Part shown: positions 13,301 through 28,300 of the stretch, in pieces
How positions within the stretch are numbered: the first letter of the stretch is position 1
How the letters are laid out: the number at the start of each line of letters is the position of its first letter
NCBI GenBank assembly: GCA_025024175.1
Contig: QCXZ01000003.1
Coordinates: 61,212,023 to 61,276,022 of the forward strand
DNA: 64,000 nucleotides
Reading direction: 5' to 3'
Source of the DNA: Rhyzopertha dominica
Taxonomy: Eukaryota > Arthropoda > Insecta > Coleoptera > Bostrichidae
Made by a program: the position numbers and the translations under genes
The notes under the pieces: generated by a model
Seen by the model: only the letters and a program-made list of their open reading frames with translations
What the model was told of the DNA's origin: nothing
Databases searched by the model: none

Positions 13301-16300
13301 TGATTCATTACACGACATCCATACAATAACTATTGTGCATGCCATACTCAGACAGGATTACTTCTCGATAAGGCAAACTGTCATCAGAAATGACATTTTC
13401 CGGCTGTTTCACACTGGTTTGTATCAGTCCACGACTGTTACTAAATCAACAATAGTTTCACGCAAATTGACTTGGATAGTGCCATGTAGACATGTATTAA
13501 CGAGAACTTATAAACCATAAAGGACGTTTGTGTGTTTATTTGTATTTTGTTATTGCTGGCAAGCTATAAACACACACGTTACTAACTAAAAAATGCAAAA
13601 AATTTTAGTTTTTAAATTATATACGAGTAGTTTAAAAGAAAAAGAGCTAGGTAACATTATATACAGAAATCTTAAATTCAAGTTACCTATGTACATCTGA
13701 TAGTCATATAATTTTATTGTACGGGTGCGGAGGACTTTTATATAAAATAATTCGACGTTATAGCCGCACTGAATGAAACTTCTTTTGTCGTTCCATGCTT
13801 TGTGAGATGCTCAAATGCTTGCTCGAGTGCGTCCTTATAGACTGGTACTACATGTCAATGAGGAAGAACAAAATTTCAGAACTTCATATCAATTCTTTAA
13901 ACAAAACTGAATACATTGAGAAAATCTCAGGTCCGTATCCAATTACAAACGTGCAAAAACTAAACAAATATAGGGTCCTTGGACTTCTGAGGATTAAGTG
14001 AGGAATTAATTGTTAAATGGTGATAATTAGATATCTCTGAAAGTGAATGGACAACATCCACAATAGCTAGAGATTTATTTTTCAGTAAGTAAAGAGTGAT
14101 AGAAGGAGATAATTTTTTACTAAAACATATTAGGTACTTCACATTTTTCCACATTTAGCTTCATATCGTTAAGATTGCACCAATTCTCAATTTTCAATCA
14201 ATCAGATTGTAGAGTAGCAATATCATCAAGAGTTTGAATTTTAAATCGTAGGCAAACAGCAAACAAGCTGATGACATCAAAACAAACATCATTTACAGAA
14301 AAAAAAATTAGGGCCTATATGTTAGAACCCCGTAGAACCTAGATGTTGCAGAATAATCCGATGACTGAGAACCTTTTATAAAAAACTCTTTGAGTGCGAT
14401 TATCGATATAACTGCATAACCGTGAATATAAAGGATCTCTGATACCATACAAGTGAAGTTTTGTTTTAAGTATAAAGTGATCAACTGTATTAAAAGCTTT
14501 TTGAAAATCAGTGTATACAGCATGAACATCCAAGTCGTCTTCAAAAGCATAAATAATATCCTCAGTAAAAGTAACAAGATTTGTAAGTGAATGAAATCAC
14601 GTTGAACTGAACTGATAACGTTTTTAAACCTTCTTTTAATTTTGGACGCGACTAAACTTTCAAAAATCTCCCAGGGAACACGCAATATACTGATAGGCCT
14701 ATAGTTTATAATATTATTTCTAGATCCAGACTTAAAAACATTTATAACATTCGCAGTTTTCCACTTATCTGGAAAAACATCGTCATGAACTGATTCAGGT
14801 TCAGCTAGAGAAGTAGGTACTACAGAACACGTAAAAACTAGACGGCAGATTGTCTGACCCAGCTCTTTTTTACACCCCAATTTATTAATTGCACTGAAAA
14901 CATCACTCTTTATCCAAATCCACAATTGAGTTAAAAAAAACTGTTGGCATGATAAATACAATGAGTAGAATGAGTAGTTTTCGACTATATTTCTCTTCCA
15001 TATATTGGAACTTCATTTGATATCATACATAGAGGTATTTCATTAGCTTTAGTTTTTTCGTGTACAAATTTCCAAAATTTTTCGGGATTAGATTTACAAA
15101 TATAACTCTTAATCGGTTAAAACTGTACACAGTAAACAGCAGGGTCGGATTAGAACTAAATGGTTATGGTTAGCAAAATTACAAATACAAGACATCTGTC
15201 CTGATTACCACGCCGGACCCCGTGACTTATGAGTTTCGCTCTGTTTCTGCTCATCAGACGGAGTAGGTGTATTCAGAGAGTATGAAATCGTATAAGCAGT
15301 GAAAATACTAATGAAAGCACGGTAGTACAGAGAGCATTCTATCGGTAGATGTCTTTTATTTGTCAAATACTAGGCCTAAGACGCTACTAGCTCGTGGTTC
15401 TATTTTGCAATGGGTCTGATAGATTGTTCAGTAATAAAAGAAACCTTATCATTTATATCAGCAATTAGCAGTATGTATTGAAATTGATAATGGAACACTT
15501 TCAAGCATCTGAGAGATATCGCCATGGAAAATACTGTTCAAATTTCGTACTTAAACTGAACAGTTTCTATTTCTTTGTAAGTGGCTTTTTTGACACAGTA
15601 TATCAACAGGTGATTCGATCCATTATATATACGAGTAGTTCTAGTACTTCACACGTATGAATCAAGAGGAACTGATATTACACCAGTTAACGAGCAGAGA
15701 TTTTCAGATTCTTGTTGGATCTCCAACAATTTGTTTTAAATTAAAAATATTTATTGTGTTTGTACAATATCTGATTACAATTAGGCAAAGACTGAGCTGA
15801 ATATTCTTCTAAACATGTACCAAACATAATTGTAGTTTTACCTAAATTTACTTCAATTTATAGCTCTTCTAGTGCACACTTTCTATTCTCCTCAAAGTAT
15901 TTTAACACACTTGAAATAATCTTATCCAAGTTTTCTTGCGAAGTTTGTCGGGTAGATTTCCACATTTTGACTCTAGCACTTGGTATTTTGTCGTGTCTAA
16001 AATTGACAAGCAAATTAAACGCATCAATCCTTCATATTTTACCCCCCTCTAACCACCAGTCAGCATTTTATTGAACCCCTTGTCCACTCTACATGAATCT
16101 ACATGAAAAAAATATAGACCCCTGTTATTTTTATTTTTTGCAAAGAGCTTAGTTAATGCTTAAAAAAGATTGTTTTTGGTTAAAGTTTGAATCTCTGACG
16201 TCAGCGTTCCCTGGCGCGCTTAGTGCGGTGTAACTGTGTGACGTTGCCACGCCATTTTCTGATCCTGGCATTCCTGTCGGCCGAGATGAAGTTTCTGAAA

Positions 16301-19300
16301 TCGAAGTCGCAGCAGCGTTGCCATTTTATTCCAAACTCGCAGTCGTAATTATGAATTATAAAAACCTACACGCGAATGAATGTGTTAAACGCGATTCGTT
16401 GTTAGTCGTTTTCACTGTAAATATTAAAACGTAAAATATATTAAATTAAAATTATAACTTGCAGCGGATATATCGCAAACAGAAATAATTTTATGGCAGC
16501 CGAAGGATAAGTTCATATTTCAAGTGATATTAAAACTGGAACAACTATTTATTAAGTAGGTAATCTTGTTTAAACCTGAGTTACAGCATGTATAGCTGCC
16601 ATGACATCATTTTATTCAAGTCGCAACCTTTAAATAGCAAAATCGCCTAATTTGCGTAAAATCGAACGATCTGGCCACACGAGTTTCCATTCATGTAAAA
16701 TTGGTCAATCATGTGTAAGTCAATTTTTGGTAAATTGTCCGAAGATCTCTTCACATAATTTTGCACAGTCTATGTTTGAACAACAATGTTCTAAGTAAAT
16801 AAAAGCAAAACTTTAACGCGTCCTCCGTTCTCAAACCAAAACGTAAACAAAGGCAAAGAACAGAACCACAGAACGTACGCGTGTTCAACAGCGACAAAGG
16901 TGTCAAGCATGCAACAGGGCATCCGGCGCATTGGCGCAATAGCGGAGTGCGTCTCCAGAAACGGTGACGTATCACGAAATATTTGAATTTGGCGGTAAAC
17001 CTTTAAAGGTAAAAATAAGATACAAAAACATTAAAAATATTTTTTCTATTGCCAACTTCTAACTTCATTAGGTCCAAGCAAAGTCGCACATGTGTTATAA
17101 TAACGATTTATTGTCAAGGGCAACAACCCCATTCGACTTGTATATTTTCCACTAATATTTTAATAAGGATTATAAATGACAAGAATTTATTTTCCGTATG
17201 TCTGGTATTATCGGTAAGCAGTACGATTAGCAAGAATATTTAACGCTTTTAAACACTCGGTGAATAAATGACCAGCGCCCAAATCACTATGGTTAGAGTT
17301 AGGTAAATGGACAAACAGAGATATTAAAAATAATTATAGATTTATTTCTAAAATCAGGCAGTTAAAAACAGTTTAAGGCTAAATACTAAGTATTTAAGGT
17401 TATAGAACGTTCAGTAGAAAATGAGAGTATCTTCAAGTGTAGCAGTTGGCCGAAACATTACCGAGGCTCAGGAATCAATGTTTCAGAAGATCATATAATT
17501 TGACAGAAGATTAGAAAACCTCTAAGTGTTAAACGTTGCCGAAACTATCTCACGATGGTAAAGTCGAATATCGACGTTTCGAGAACTCTTAAGTACAGCA
17601 AATTAAACTTTTGGCGAAAAAATATTTCTTTTTTTTATTTGCTCAATCGCTTTAAAATGCTCGAAAACGTCCAAAAACAAAATTTGAGCAAACAATTTCT
17701 GCTGTGTGTAGACGCGATAACTTTGGAAAGACAACATATGAACTTGAAATTTGGCATACATATAAACCTCAGCTACCCAAAGCGAGCTATTGTTTTGGGG
17801 TAAGTAGGGTATAGGGAAGAGAATTGTTTACCATTTTTTGCAGATTTTTATTTTTTTACTTTTAGTATGTGATTAGTAGTATAATTGCGAGTATTATTCG
17901 TCCCTATAAATTTTCGGTGCAGCTAACTGTTTAGAAGATATTAGCAAAAAACCATCAATTAAAAAAAACCTGTTTTTCCCAAATATCACCGAAAATACTT
18001 AATATATTCAATAAGTGAAAATACTATCACAGATAAGAAATAAAATTTCTCACAAAAAGTGTTTCGAAATATTTCCAAAAAAATGGAATTTGAACCCTGT
18101 CCACACGATTTTTTTAATTGTTATATAGAAAATCAAATTTCTGATTATAAAACACTATTCTAATTTTTTGTTAAGTTAATAATTTTGTAATTGTTTAGAA
18201 AAACCAGATTTAGAAATTTATGGATTTTTGATATCATCATTATTGATCGTATAATACAGGAAATAAAAGCGTAATTATCATTTTGACAATTTGATGTGGA
18301 AGTATTCATTCAATTTGCAGCGGTTCCCATTTTATTATTTGGTTAATTAACTCAAACGAACACCAGGTCAGAAAAAAGTATGGGTAATGTTTGTTACTTG
18401 TTATGGAAAAACGCCCGCTACGAATGCTAAAATTAGCATTTTGCGATTAGGCAAGTCCGTTACCATATTTACCTATCCACAAATCCCACTCACAAAAATT
18501 TTATTTATGGTTTCACTAGCACAACATTGAAATCATTGAACATCTAACATATTGCGTGGATGTTCGTATAACTGTTTGAGGCGTCATCCATCATTATAAT
18601 TTACGTGTTGGTACATTAAGGCAGTCATTAACAATAATGCTTACTGTTATGCAACGAAAATCCAGTTTAGAACTGGTAAATGAAATGTACAGTTGGTTAT
18701 TCGAGCTTATTAACAAATTAGAAAATAATAATTTCACGCTGTAGTTTTATGTTTGAGCAGTGAGTAGCTGCATCAATATTAAAGAGGTTTATGAAGTCTT
18801 TGTTTTTTATTCATAATTACACTAGACAAATTAAAGTGCTGCTATACTTGCACATGTAATGATTATGAAACACGACGATGCTTTCTGGAGAACATCAAAT
18901 AGCGCTTCGTGAAGGAAGAAATTTTCGAAGTAATGCACTTTTAAGCCGGAAATTGTATCTCTACTAGCGGAGATTACCTACATATTCCAGGGGTATTAAA
19001 CCTCATTTTAATAATCTTGTTTACAACATCGTCTGACGTAACGTTAATTTAACGGCGATCTAAATTTCCAAGCTTTTCGTTATCACCGGTACAAATAAAT
19101 ATTATCAATTATAACGTAAAACTAACAGTTTTTTTTATGTTTTAGAGGAATTTAACAGAATATTACAACGCTGTCGACACGAACAACATGATGATAATAT
19201 TCGCCTCGATGTTATACGAAAGACGTATAATTTTTACGTCGAAAAAGCTGACCCGCCTGAGTGCATGCGTCCAATCTGCAAACGACGTAATATATCCCAT

Positions 19301-22300
19301 GATTTGGCAGCACATTTTCATACCAGTTTTACCGATGGCCTTGATCGACTACCTTTTGGCACCGATGCCTTTCCTCATCGGCGTTCCCGATGAAGTACTG
19401 AAGGTGAGCGAAGACGTCCGATGGAAAATTAGGGATTTCCTTGTGCTGATCTAAGTTTATCCTTGCGCGGGACGTTATAATTAGATTTTGCAATTAACAG
19501 CTCATCTCGTGGGTTTTTGAGTGGGTTAATAAACTCGGTTAAAGTAAACATTGGCTGCGATTCAAGTACAACGCTCTGCTGCAATGCAAGCAAAATGTTT
19601 AAGAGGAAGAGGAAGTATGGTCGGTGTACGATGTGAAGGTGGAAGGAGGTTGAGGAAAATGATAATAGAACAGTTTGTTTGATTTGACACGCGTTTGCAC
19701 AAATACCAGTAATCTTTCGCAAATGTTGAGTAGTTGGAAACAGATTACACAAAGTCGTTTAATCATCTGGCAAATAAGTTTCATATGTTTTGTGCTTGTT
19801 AATTAAATTTCTGTTGACTGTTGTAAGAGCGCAAGTTTTCGTTTGCTATGGCTGTTAAATCTAACGCAGAATTAACATTACATGTACGGTCACACTAAAA
19901 GCATTGCCGATGACATGTTGTTTTCCGGGCTGGTTCCCACGTTGGTTATTAGACCTTGACGTTTCGACACTCATGTCGGGGTCTTCCTCAGAAGTAGCTC
20001 TAAAAACTTTTCAGAGCTACTACTTTTTTTCTGTATGTAAAATTTTTGTTTTGTCAAAGCCACAAAGCCAATCATGTATTTAGTCAAATATGAGTGTTCA
20101 GCTATGGAAGCTTTATCTATCTTTTGCAGTCTAGTAGCACGTATGTGTCCTTTCAAACGCGTACCTACTTATCTTTTAGTTTGACCTATGTAACACTTGC
20201 CGCAAGAACAAGTAATTTTGTAAACACCTTCACTCTCTAAATGTACTTTATCTTTAGTAAATTATTATACGTACTATCAACAACTAAAATATTATGGTTT
20301 CTAAGCATCCTCTTTAATTTTTCCGAAAGGCCGTGAACATAAGGCAAACTTAACTTCAATTTACTTTGTCCTGGCTGAGAATTTACTTGATTTGGACGGG
20401 CACTTTTATTAAAAATTGACTCACTAGCGCTGATTTAAGATGATATATTTCTTTTTGTAAAGAACTTTCGTCTGAGATCCTTTGTGCTCTAACAAATAAC
20501 TTCCTTATGAGACTATTCTATTGAGAGGGAAGGTGGTGAAATGTGGCACGTAAATATCTGTGTGTGTATGTGTTGGTTTTCTGTAAACCTTGTGTCCTAA
20601 CTGTCCAGTGTTTATTCTGTAAATTTGGACATCCAAGAAAGGTAAACTACCTTTTGGCTTAAACTGGAAACTGTTGATCGCTACCTCTTCAAAATTTTCC
20701 ATAAACAAATTGGCTACTACAGGACTTAGAGGTATACCCATTACACAACCTGATTTTTGTTCATAAAAATTATCGTTCCATAAGAAATAAGTTGATTTTA
20801 AATGGTGTTCAGATAATCGTGGGGTCTCTGTTAAGCTTAGATTTGATGATATCTATCGTTTCAGGTATGGGTACTTTCGTAAATAAAGAAACCACGCCAA
20901 ACTAACTAAAATATCACCTTCTGAAATACTTTAACCTTTTATAATGTCAATAAAGTTTTTGCTACATAAGGTTTTAAATAGTTAGCACAACATTTTGCCA
21001 ATCTGTAACAAGGATTGCCAATCGTATTGATTATGGGTCTTAATGGAACATTGGTTTTATGGATTTTGGGCAAACCATACAGTTAAAACAGTCAAAAGAG
21101 ACTTCTCATTCGAAAGATTTGAACTTTTGATAAGATCATTAGTAATTTTGGAAATTTTTGACGTCGGATGTCGGGATAATTTTTGTTATGTTTCCTCATC
21201 TAAAAATTCTATAACTTTATTCTCATAATCTCTTCTTTCTAAAATTACTGTGGCTGAAATTTTATATGCTCTAGTAACTATAATGAACTGCATTTCCTCA
21301 GATGTCACATTAGGTTTGAACGTACATGCATTTCTAATGGCGTGGCATGCATCCATCCTAATCTTATCCGCTTGATCTTTCGTAAAGGCGTATCATGTAT
21401 GAGTTTATCCTTCAAATACCGAACACCAGATCTGTTTAATACCCGGAATAGGTACTACCAGTAGTTGTAGTTTCATCATATTTTCAACCTTCAACCACTG
21501 GAGGCCTATCATGTATCCAATTTCTAAATATGAGTTGATCCTTTAAATATCGAGGACCAGATCTAGTAGTTGCAGTTTCACCATATTTTCAACTCTCAAC
21601 CATCCGAGACTGTTTATTTCGTGGTACATATAAATCGTACTTTCTCAAACCACAAACGTAACGACAACAGTTATTTTGGACAATCTCAAGAAGATTTCTA
21701 GTTTGTTGATAACATACAGATATATAATAACCAAAAATAGGCATAATCAATACTTCACACAACTTTTTGCCTATATTGAAATTAGTCAAGCTTCTATTGG
21801 CATACAACAATTTCATTTTGTAATATAATAAGTGACCCTGCAGTAACTCAGTCGAGAAAATTTATGTATGCAGAGGACATGGCATTGGCTCTGNAAAGTA
21901 AAGACTTTTCNGTACTTGAACAAAACCTTTCAAGAGGCATCGAGATTTAGGAATTGCTATTTAAAGCTTGGCGCTAATGCCTTAATCCATGGAAGATAGA
22001 AGTAACTTGCTTTCATCTCAACAATCATCACAAGACAAACCAATTTCAAGTTATGTCAAATATCGTAATTCTCATTCATAACTTCTCGCCAAAATACCTT
22101 GGAGTGACTCTAGATACGTCTCGAACCTACAAGAAACATCTAAAAAACATCAGTAAAAAATTACAGACTAGAAATAACATCCTGCATAAGCTTGCTGGTA
22201 CAAGTCGGGATGCAGACGCAAGTGTACTCCGTACTTCTGCAACTACCTTGCTTTATAGCATTGCTGAATACTGTTGTCCTGTCTGGAAAAATAATCATCA

Positions 22301-25300
22301 CACAGGAAAAATTGGCTAAATACTGCAATGCTACTAATCACTGGAACATTTAAGTCAACTCCATTACCTTGGGTTCCAATTCTTTCAAAGGTTGCTCCTC
22401 CGGAGATTCGCAGACAGTTTGCTAAGATAAAACTTGGCAAAAATATCAATTAGCTCCTAATGAGTTTCTAACTCTGCAAGAGCTACCTTCAAGAAAACCT
22501 GTGTGGACAGAAGATTTCCTTCGTGCTCCTTACACCGTTGAAGATGGATGGTGTTCTGTGGGCAACTTAAGAAACGTGGTATATTCAATCAACAGCTTAT
22601 AAACGATCTTACAGAGAAGGTGGCAGGAACTGGTCTCCAGAGAAAGTCTTAGGTTACTCTGAGTCGCCTTCACACTGGTCTTAGGAAATGCAGCTTTTTT
22701 CCTAATAAATGGGATGCATTTGTCAACCCTTCTTGTGAATGTGGAGACATATGGTCAACAGATTCCCCCGTACAGCATGACTTGGTGGTCGATCGTAATA
22801 ATGAAGGTGTTGAAGATCGGTTTAAGATAATCGAGATCTGAAATCATGGATTAACAGAATATAGTGATATAATATAATCTTCCAGAAAAGCGTTGAATGT
22901 TGTACAGTCTTTTAAATATTCTACAAAGTTCTTCAGTAGCTACAAAATATTACAATATCATCTTTAAAGGGGGTGAAATAAGAGAGATAATTATTTAATT
23001 TACGAAATAAAAAAATTTATGCTATTGTTTAGAAATTAACACACATCTATTTAACTGTTTTAGAAACACATTTGGTTAGAAATTACATCCCTATTTGATA
23101 ACTAGCATATGTTTCAAAATATTTTATTTCGGTGTTTGATATTTGGTATAAACGATCTCCTTCTACGCAAGCAAAGCTGCGGGCAACAGCTAGTAATGAT
23201 AATAGTAATATTTTTGTATAGTTACGTAGTGGCACCGACAAAAAGATTAATTGTTGCACTTGATCTTTGGAATAAAAAATGGACGAATCAGCGCATTTTG
23301 TTGACATTGATATCAGCATTGTTACATGGTGTATATTAACCGTCTATTTTCGTCATACCGGCCAAGACCAAAATGTTTATAATAACCGAGTTTATTGCCA
23401 TTTAATGAGCGTACTGCGACGTCACCACCTCATTTCCTTCTAGAAAGTCCAGAAGAGCGACATAGGCGACGTAGTCATCCTGGACGCGGACACGAACANA
23501 GTCGAAACGCCTTTCGACGACTTGAACAATCTGCCCCAAGAAGTCGTAAGTCGCTTTGATTGAACTTCCTGTCGCAGGGGCCCTCTCCCCACGTTGCCCA
23601 TTACCGTTCCAGATAACGTCATTGAAGAAGCAGTTGAGGAACAGGTCGGCGTTGCTCGGCGACGGAGTGTCTAGGGCGTTCTTGCGGGCTTTGGTCCAGC
23701 TCATCGGGGGCTACAGGGACGCGCTGAGGTTCCAGGCTGGGGAGCAGGTCACCTTCGACCAGGACAAGTTCATAGAGACGCGGCCGGTGTCGCTGCAGCC
23801 CTTCCTCAAGGAGATGCTGAATCTGCAGATCTTTCAGCAGGTGAGTTGCGACAGTTTTCGATTAGTGATACAAGTGAAATGGACAAGAAAAAACTTTAAT
23901 ATTGCACCCTTTTAATAAAGATTTATTAAGAAAACAAACAATAATCAATGTAAATAAAGGCATTACATCCAAATAGAAATTTTTCGCTACACAATGAACC
24001 GTAACACTTATAAAGTCTTTTATAGATGACGATGAATCAGAGCCCCAAAGATGTTATGCAAAGATGTAACATGTTAAAATGCATGTCTATGCTGTGCTGT
24101 CTACACCTCAACCAACTGCAGATAGATCTATTTCGCTGTCATTACAGCTCATCAGTGCAGTTTAGGTCTAGTGTAGACAGCACGGCATAGAACTGGTTTT
24201 GCTTATATACCAAAGCAATGGTATGATGAAAGTAAGAATTTAGGATGGCAATGCCATCTGTCAGCATTACACTGACATGATGACAAAGCCACCTAGCTGC
24301 CTTAACGGGTACTACTTCCTAAAGGAAGTGACCTGTAGCCTGACAAATTGGCATGCAACTGCATACTTTAATTTGTAACATGTTGCTTAGTTGTAATTTC
24401 ACTTTGGCTTTCACTTGAGCCTTCGTATCATTTAGTACATACAACTTGCTTTCGATGTGTTGGAGATACCATTTCATACCTAGGGCATATCTTTTTTATT
24501 AAATCTTGAAAACATTACTTCCACATCCAACGGATGGGAAGCATTGTATCGCGAAAAAATTTTCAAAAATTTTTATTCGCTCATTCGCTTTAAAAAAAAA
24601 CAAAAAAACATTTGAGCAAAAACAAATTTCTTGTCTATGTGTCTGTGGTTTTGTTTGTGTACACGATAACTTTCGAAAGACTCAATATATGAACTCGAAA
24701 TTTGGCAAGCAAACTACCCAAAGCGACCTATTGTTTGTGGGGTAAGTAGGGTATCGGGAAGGGGTCGAAATTAAGGGGTAACTACCCTTCTTGCAAATTT
24801 TTATTTTTATATTTTTTTTCGTTTTAGTATGTGATTAGTAGTATAACTGCGAGTATTATTCGTTCTTATAAATTTTTGGTGCAGCAAACTGTTTAGAAGA
24901 TATTAGTAAAAAATCATCACTTAAAGAAAACTGTTTTTCCTAAATATCTCCGAATATATTTAATATATTCAAAAAAATGAAAATACCATCAGATAGGAAA
25001 TAAAAGTTCTCACAAAAAGTGTCTTAGAATATTTATCCAAAATGGGACATTTTCGAAATATTTCCCAAAAACCTATTTTGGACCCTGCTCATATGATTTT
25101 TTAAAATTTTGGTATTATATAGCAAATCAAATTTCTGGTCAAGTTAATAATTTTTGAGATATTTGGAAAAAACGATTTTAAAAACATATATTTTTGCTAA
25201 TGACACGAGGACTGTTTGTCTTAAAAAATGTGTAGAGAGAAAAAATGCTCTAAACCTGATTACTAATCGTATAGTATAAGAAATAAAAACGTAAACGTCA

Positions 25301-28300
25301 TTTTGGCAATTGGATGTGGGAGTACTGATTCAATTTGTAGCGGTTTTTTTGACGTGATCTATTTGCTCCATAGCTACATATATTTTTTCAGCTATTAGAC
25401 CAGTTACTTATTTTTTTGACCGAGAATCATCTATTACACATTTCCTACAAGATTCCAACTGCCATCTGTTATTTTTATCATTTTCATGGTTAAAAAAACG
25501 CTTAATATGTTCCACACGTTTTAGGTTGGAAAACCCTTTATAATTGCGTTCTTGCACCCACATATGTTAACATTATGAAATTTGCACAGAGCAAAGCTCT
25601 CATTATGCTGCAATAATTTGCGATTACCAATAAACTTGATGTATTTTTAACTTTTACACTTAGATGCTCACTAATAGATAGGTTTAATCGTGAATTAATC
25701 GTAATCGAAATGGTAATCGTTGTACCGTTGTTTTCGATATTTAGAAGGGGTTTGGTGTCTAAATATCAGCGACAGACCGCTGAAGTACTATTTCCGACGT
25801 CCTGGTTTATTCCTGTTAAGAGAATCTTCGAGTTCACGTGCTTTGAAGGACAGTGACTTATTGGCATTGTGCCGGCTTGCCAATGTTGCTTCTGGCACTC
25901 TTATTAGCAATATTGCATACGCTTAGTTCAAGGTTGTAAATGTACTGCGTGTTATATTAGAACTGCAACATCATAGAAAATTTGAATTGTAATTTTTACC
26001 AAGTGATAGACAGCAGAGGCCTAATATAGAAGAAAAAAAATGCGAACAAGCTGAAATGTGACTTAAGCCTGGAAAGTGAACCACCTATTTTCACAAAACA
26101 GCATCACTGCTGAATATCTAGAGATGACTGAATACTTAAATGAAAGATAAAAAATCCTAGTTTTGTAAGCTCTCCTTAGTGAAGTAAATATTAATTAAAC
26201 TAAAATCGAAACTTTCTCAAAAAATATTGTTTAACCACTGCATTTCCTGACGACTACGCTGTAACTATAGTTTTTGTTACATTATTTTTTTATCTCTTAC
26301 CTACTTGAAATAAAAAAGCCTGTTTAAGCGGACCAGTTGAATCTTGAATTATACCAGGCATGTTTTTTAAGTAAGTACAGTTTTGCGATTCCGCCGCCGC
26401 AGCGCTACGGTCGGCGTTCCGCGCATGCGCGCTGGTTACCTACATCTAGTCTACCCACTGACGCCATTACAGTTTGATTCTTCATTGTATACGTTGTTTA
26501 CTGAGTGTTTAAGATGCCTCCGACAATAGTGAGTCCCCGCCGATTGTGAAGTACGGGCTGTTATACGATTTCTTAGTGCTAAAGGCGTAAAACCGATCGA
26601 TATTCANCGTGAGATCTGTGAAGTTTACGGACAAAACATTATGAGTGATGGAATGGTAAGGAAATGGGNGAGAGCATTTAAAGATGGCCGCACAAATGTG
26701 CATGATGAAGAACGGAGTGGGCGTCCTTCGGTCGTTAATGAAGGTTTGGTGCAGAAAGTGAACGAAAAGGTGAGAGAAAACAGACTCTTTACAATTTCAT
26801 CATTGTGCGACTACTTTCCTCAATATTCTCGTAGTGTTTTGTATCGCATTGTGACCGAGAACTTGAATTACCGGAAATTGTGTTCACGTTGGGTTCCGAA
26901 AATGTTGACGGATTTGCACAAAACCCAACGTTTAGGCAGTGCAATGACTTTCTTTGAGCGGTACCACAATGAAGGTGAAGATTTTTTAGACCAAATTGTT
27001 ACTGGTGACGAAACATGGGTGGCCTACGTCACACCAGAATCGAAACAACACTCCATGGAATGGCGACATTCATCATCACCCAAAAAAGTGAAGTTTAAGC
27101 AAACAATTTCTGCCCGGAAAATCATGTGCACAGTTTTTTGGGACAGAAAAGGAGTATTGCTAATGGAGTTTCTGCCTCGTAATGAGACAATCAATGCAGC
27201 GTCTTATTGTAAGACATTGAACAATCTGCGTCGTGCAATCCAGAACAAAAGACGTGGCAAGTTGAGCAAGCGTATCATTTTGCTGCATGACAATGCCCGT
27301 CAACATGTGGCTAATCGGACCAAAGATCTCATCAAATCTTTTAAATGGGAAACTCTAGATCATCCTCCATACAGCCCTGATCTGGCGCCCAGCGACTACC
27401 ATTTGTTCCTGCACTTGAAGAAACACCTGGGTGGTCAGCGTCTTCAAGACGATAACGAAGTCGAAACATTTGTGATACAGTGGTTAACAAGTCAGGCGGC
27501 AGAATTTTATGAGGAGGGTATTCAAAAACTGGTGCCACGTTATGACAAGTGCCTCAATATTCACGGAAATTATGTAGAAAAGTAGATTAAGGTACAGGCT
27601 TTTATGTAAGATAAAGTTATTGCGATATCTTTGCACGTCTTTTTTTAATTCCAAAACGGTACTTACTTAAAAAACATGCCTCGTATTTATTTCTAGTGTC
27701 AGTTAAAACGTTCGGCAACAGAACAAGAATAATTAAACAAGACAACTAAGTAATTTGGGCAAGAAGTCTAATTGTGACATGGTGCTTGATAGCAATACGT
27801 CCGCTCCAATGAGAATTTGTCAAATGTTGAGTGAAAACAAAAGGGGAACATGGAGAGCAAAAGAGATGTTCAATTTTATGTTTTTACAAATTGGATTTTA
27901 AAAAATACTTGCTTTTGGCTCTACTGCTCCTTATTGACATCAAGATATCGATGTTTTTATGCAATAAATAAAGAGATGGAAGCATTAAATAAAAACCAAA
28001 CCTGCGAATTTGCAACACTGCCTGAAAATAAAAAAGCGATACCAGATACAATTTTATGAAAGTGTTATTAGCTATGTTAATGCAGTTTGACATAAAAACT
28101 ACATTTTTCCCATTCATGAATGAGTAGTATTACTTTTCGAGTACCATTTTAGTTTGAAAAGTGCCAGTTTACTTAACACTCGCACTCGTACGAAGAGCAA
28201 TTTGGCAGATTAACGTCAAAATAAAAAAAAATATTTATTATTAAAACCTTATTTATACATATTTATATCACAATTGACATACTTAAGCCTGAAGAGATTT

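Noticed and set aside
23580..23612. Earlier acceptor (gtcgcag) for DENND1 exon 8
   Set aside because: It would enter in phase 1 whereas exon 7 ends in phase 0; the acceptor at 23611-23612 restores the frame and the family sequence.
23402..23704. Minus-strand open frames opposite DENND1 exons 7 and 8
   Set aside because: They are antisense shadows of GC-rich coding exons whose plus-strand reading matches DENN domain motifs.
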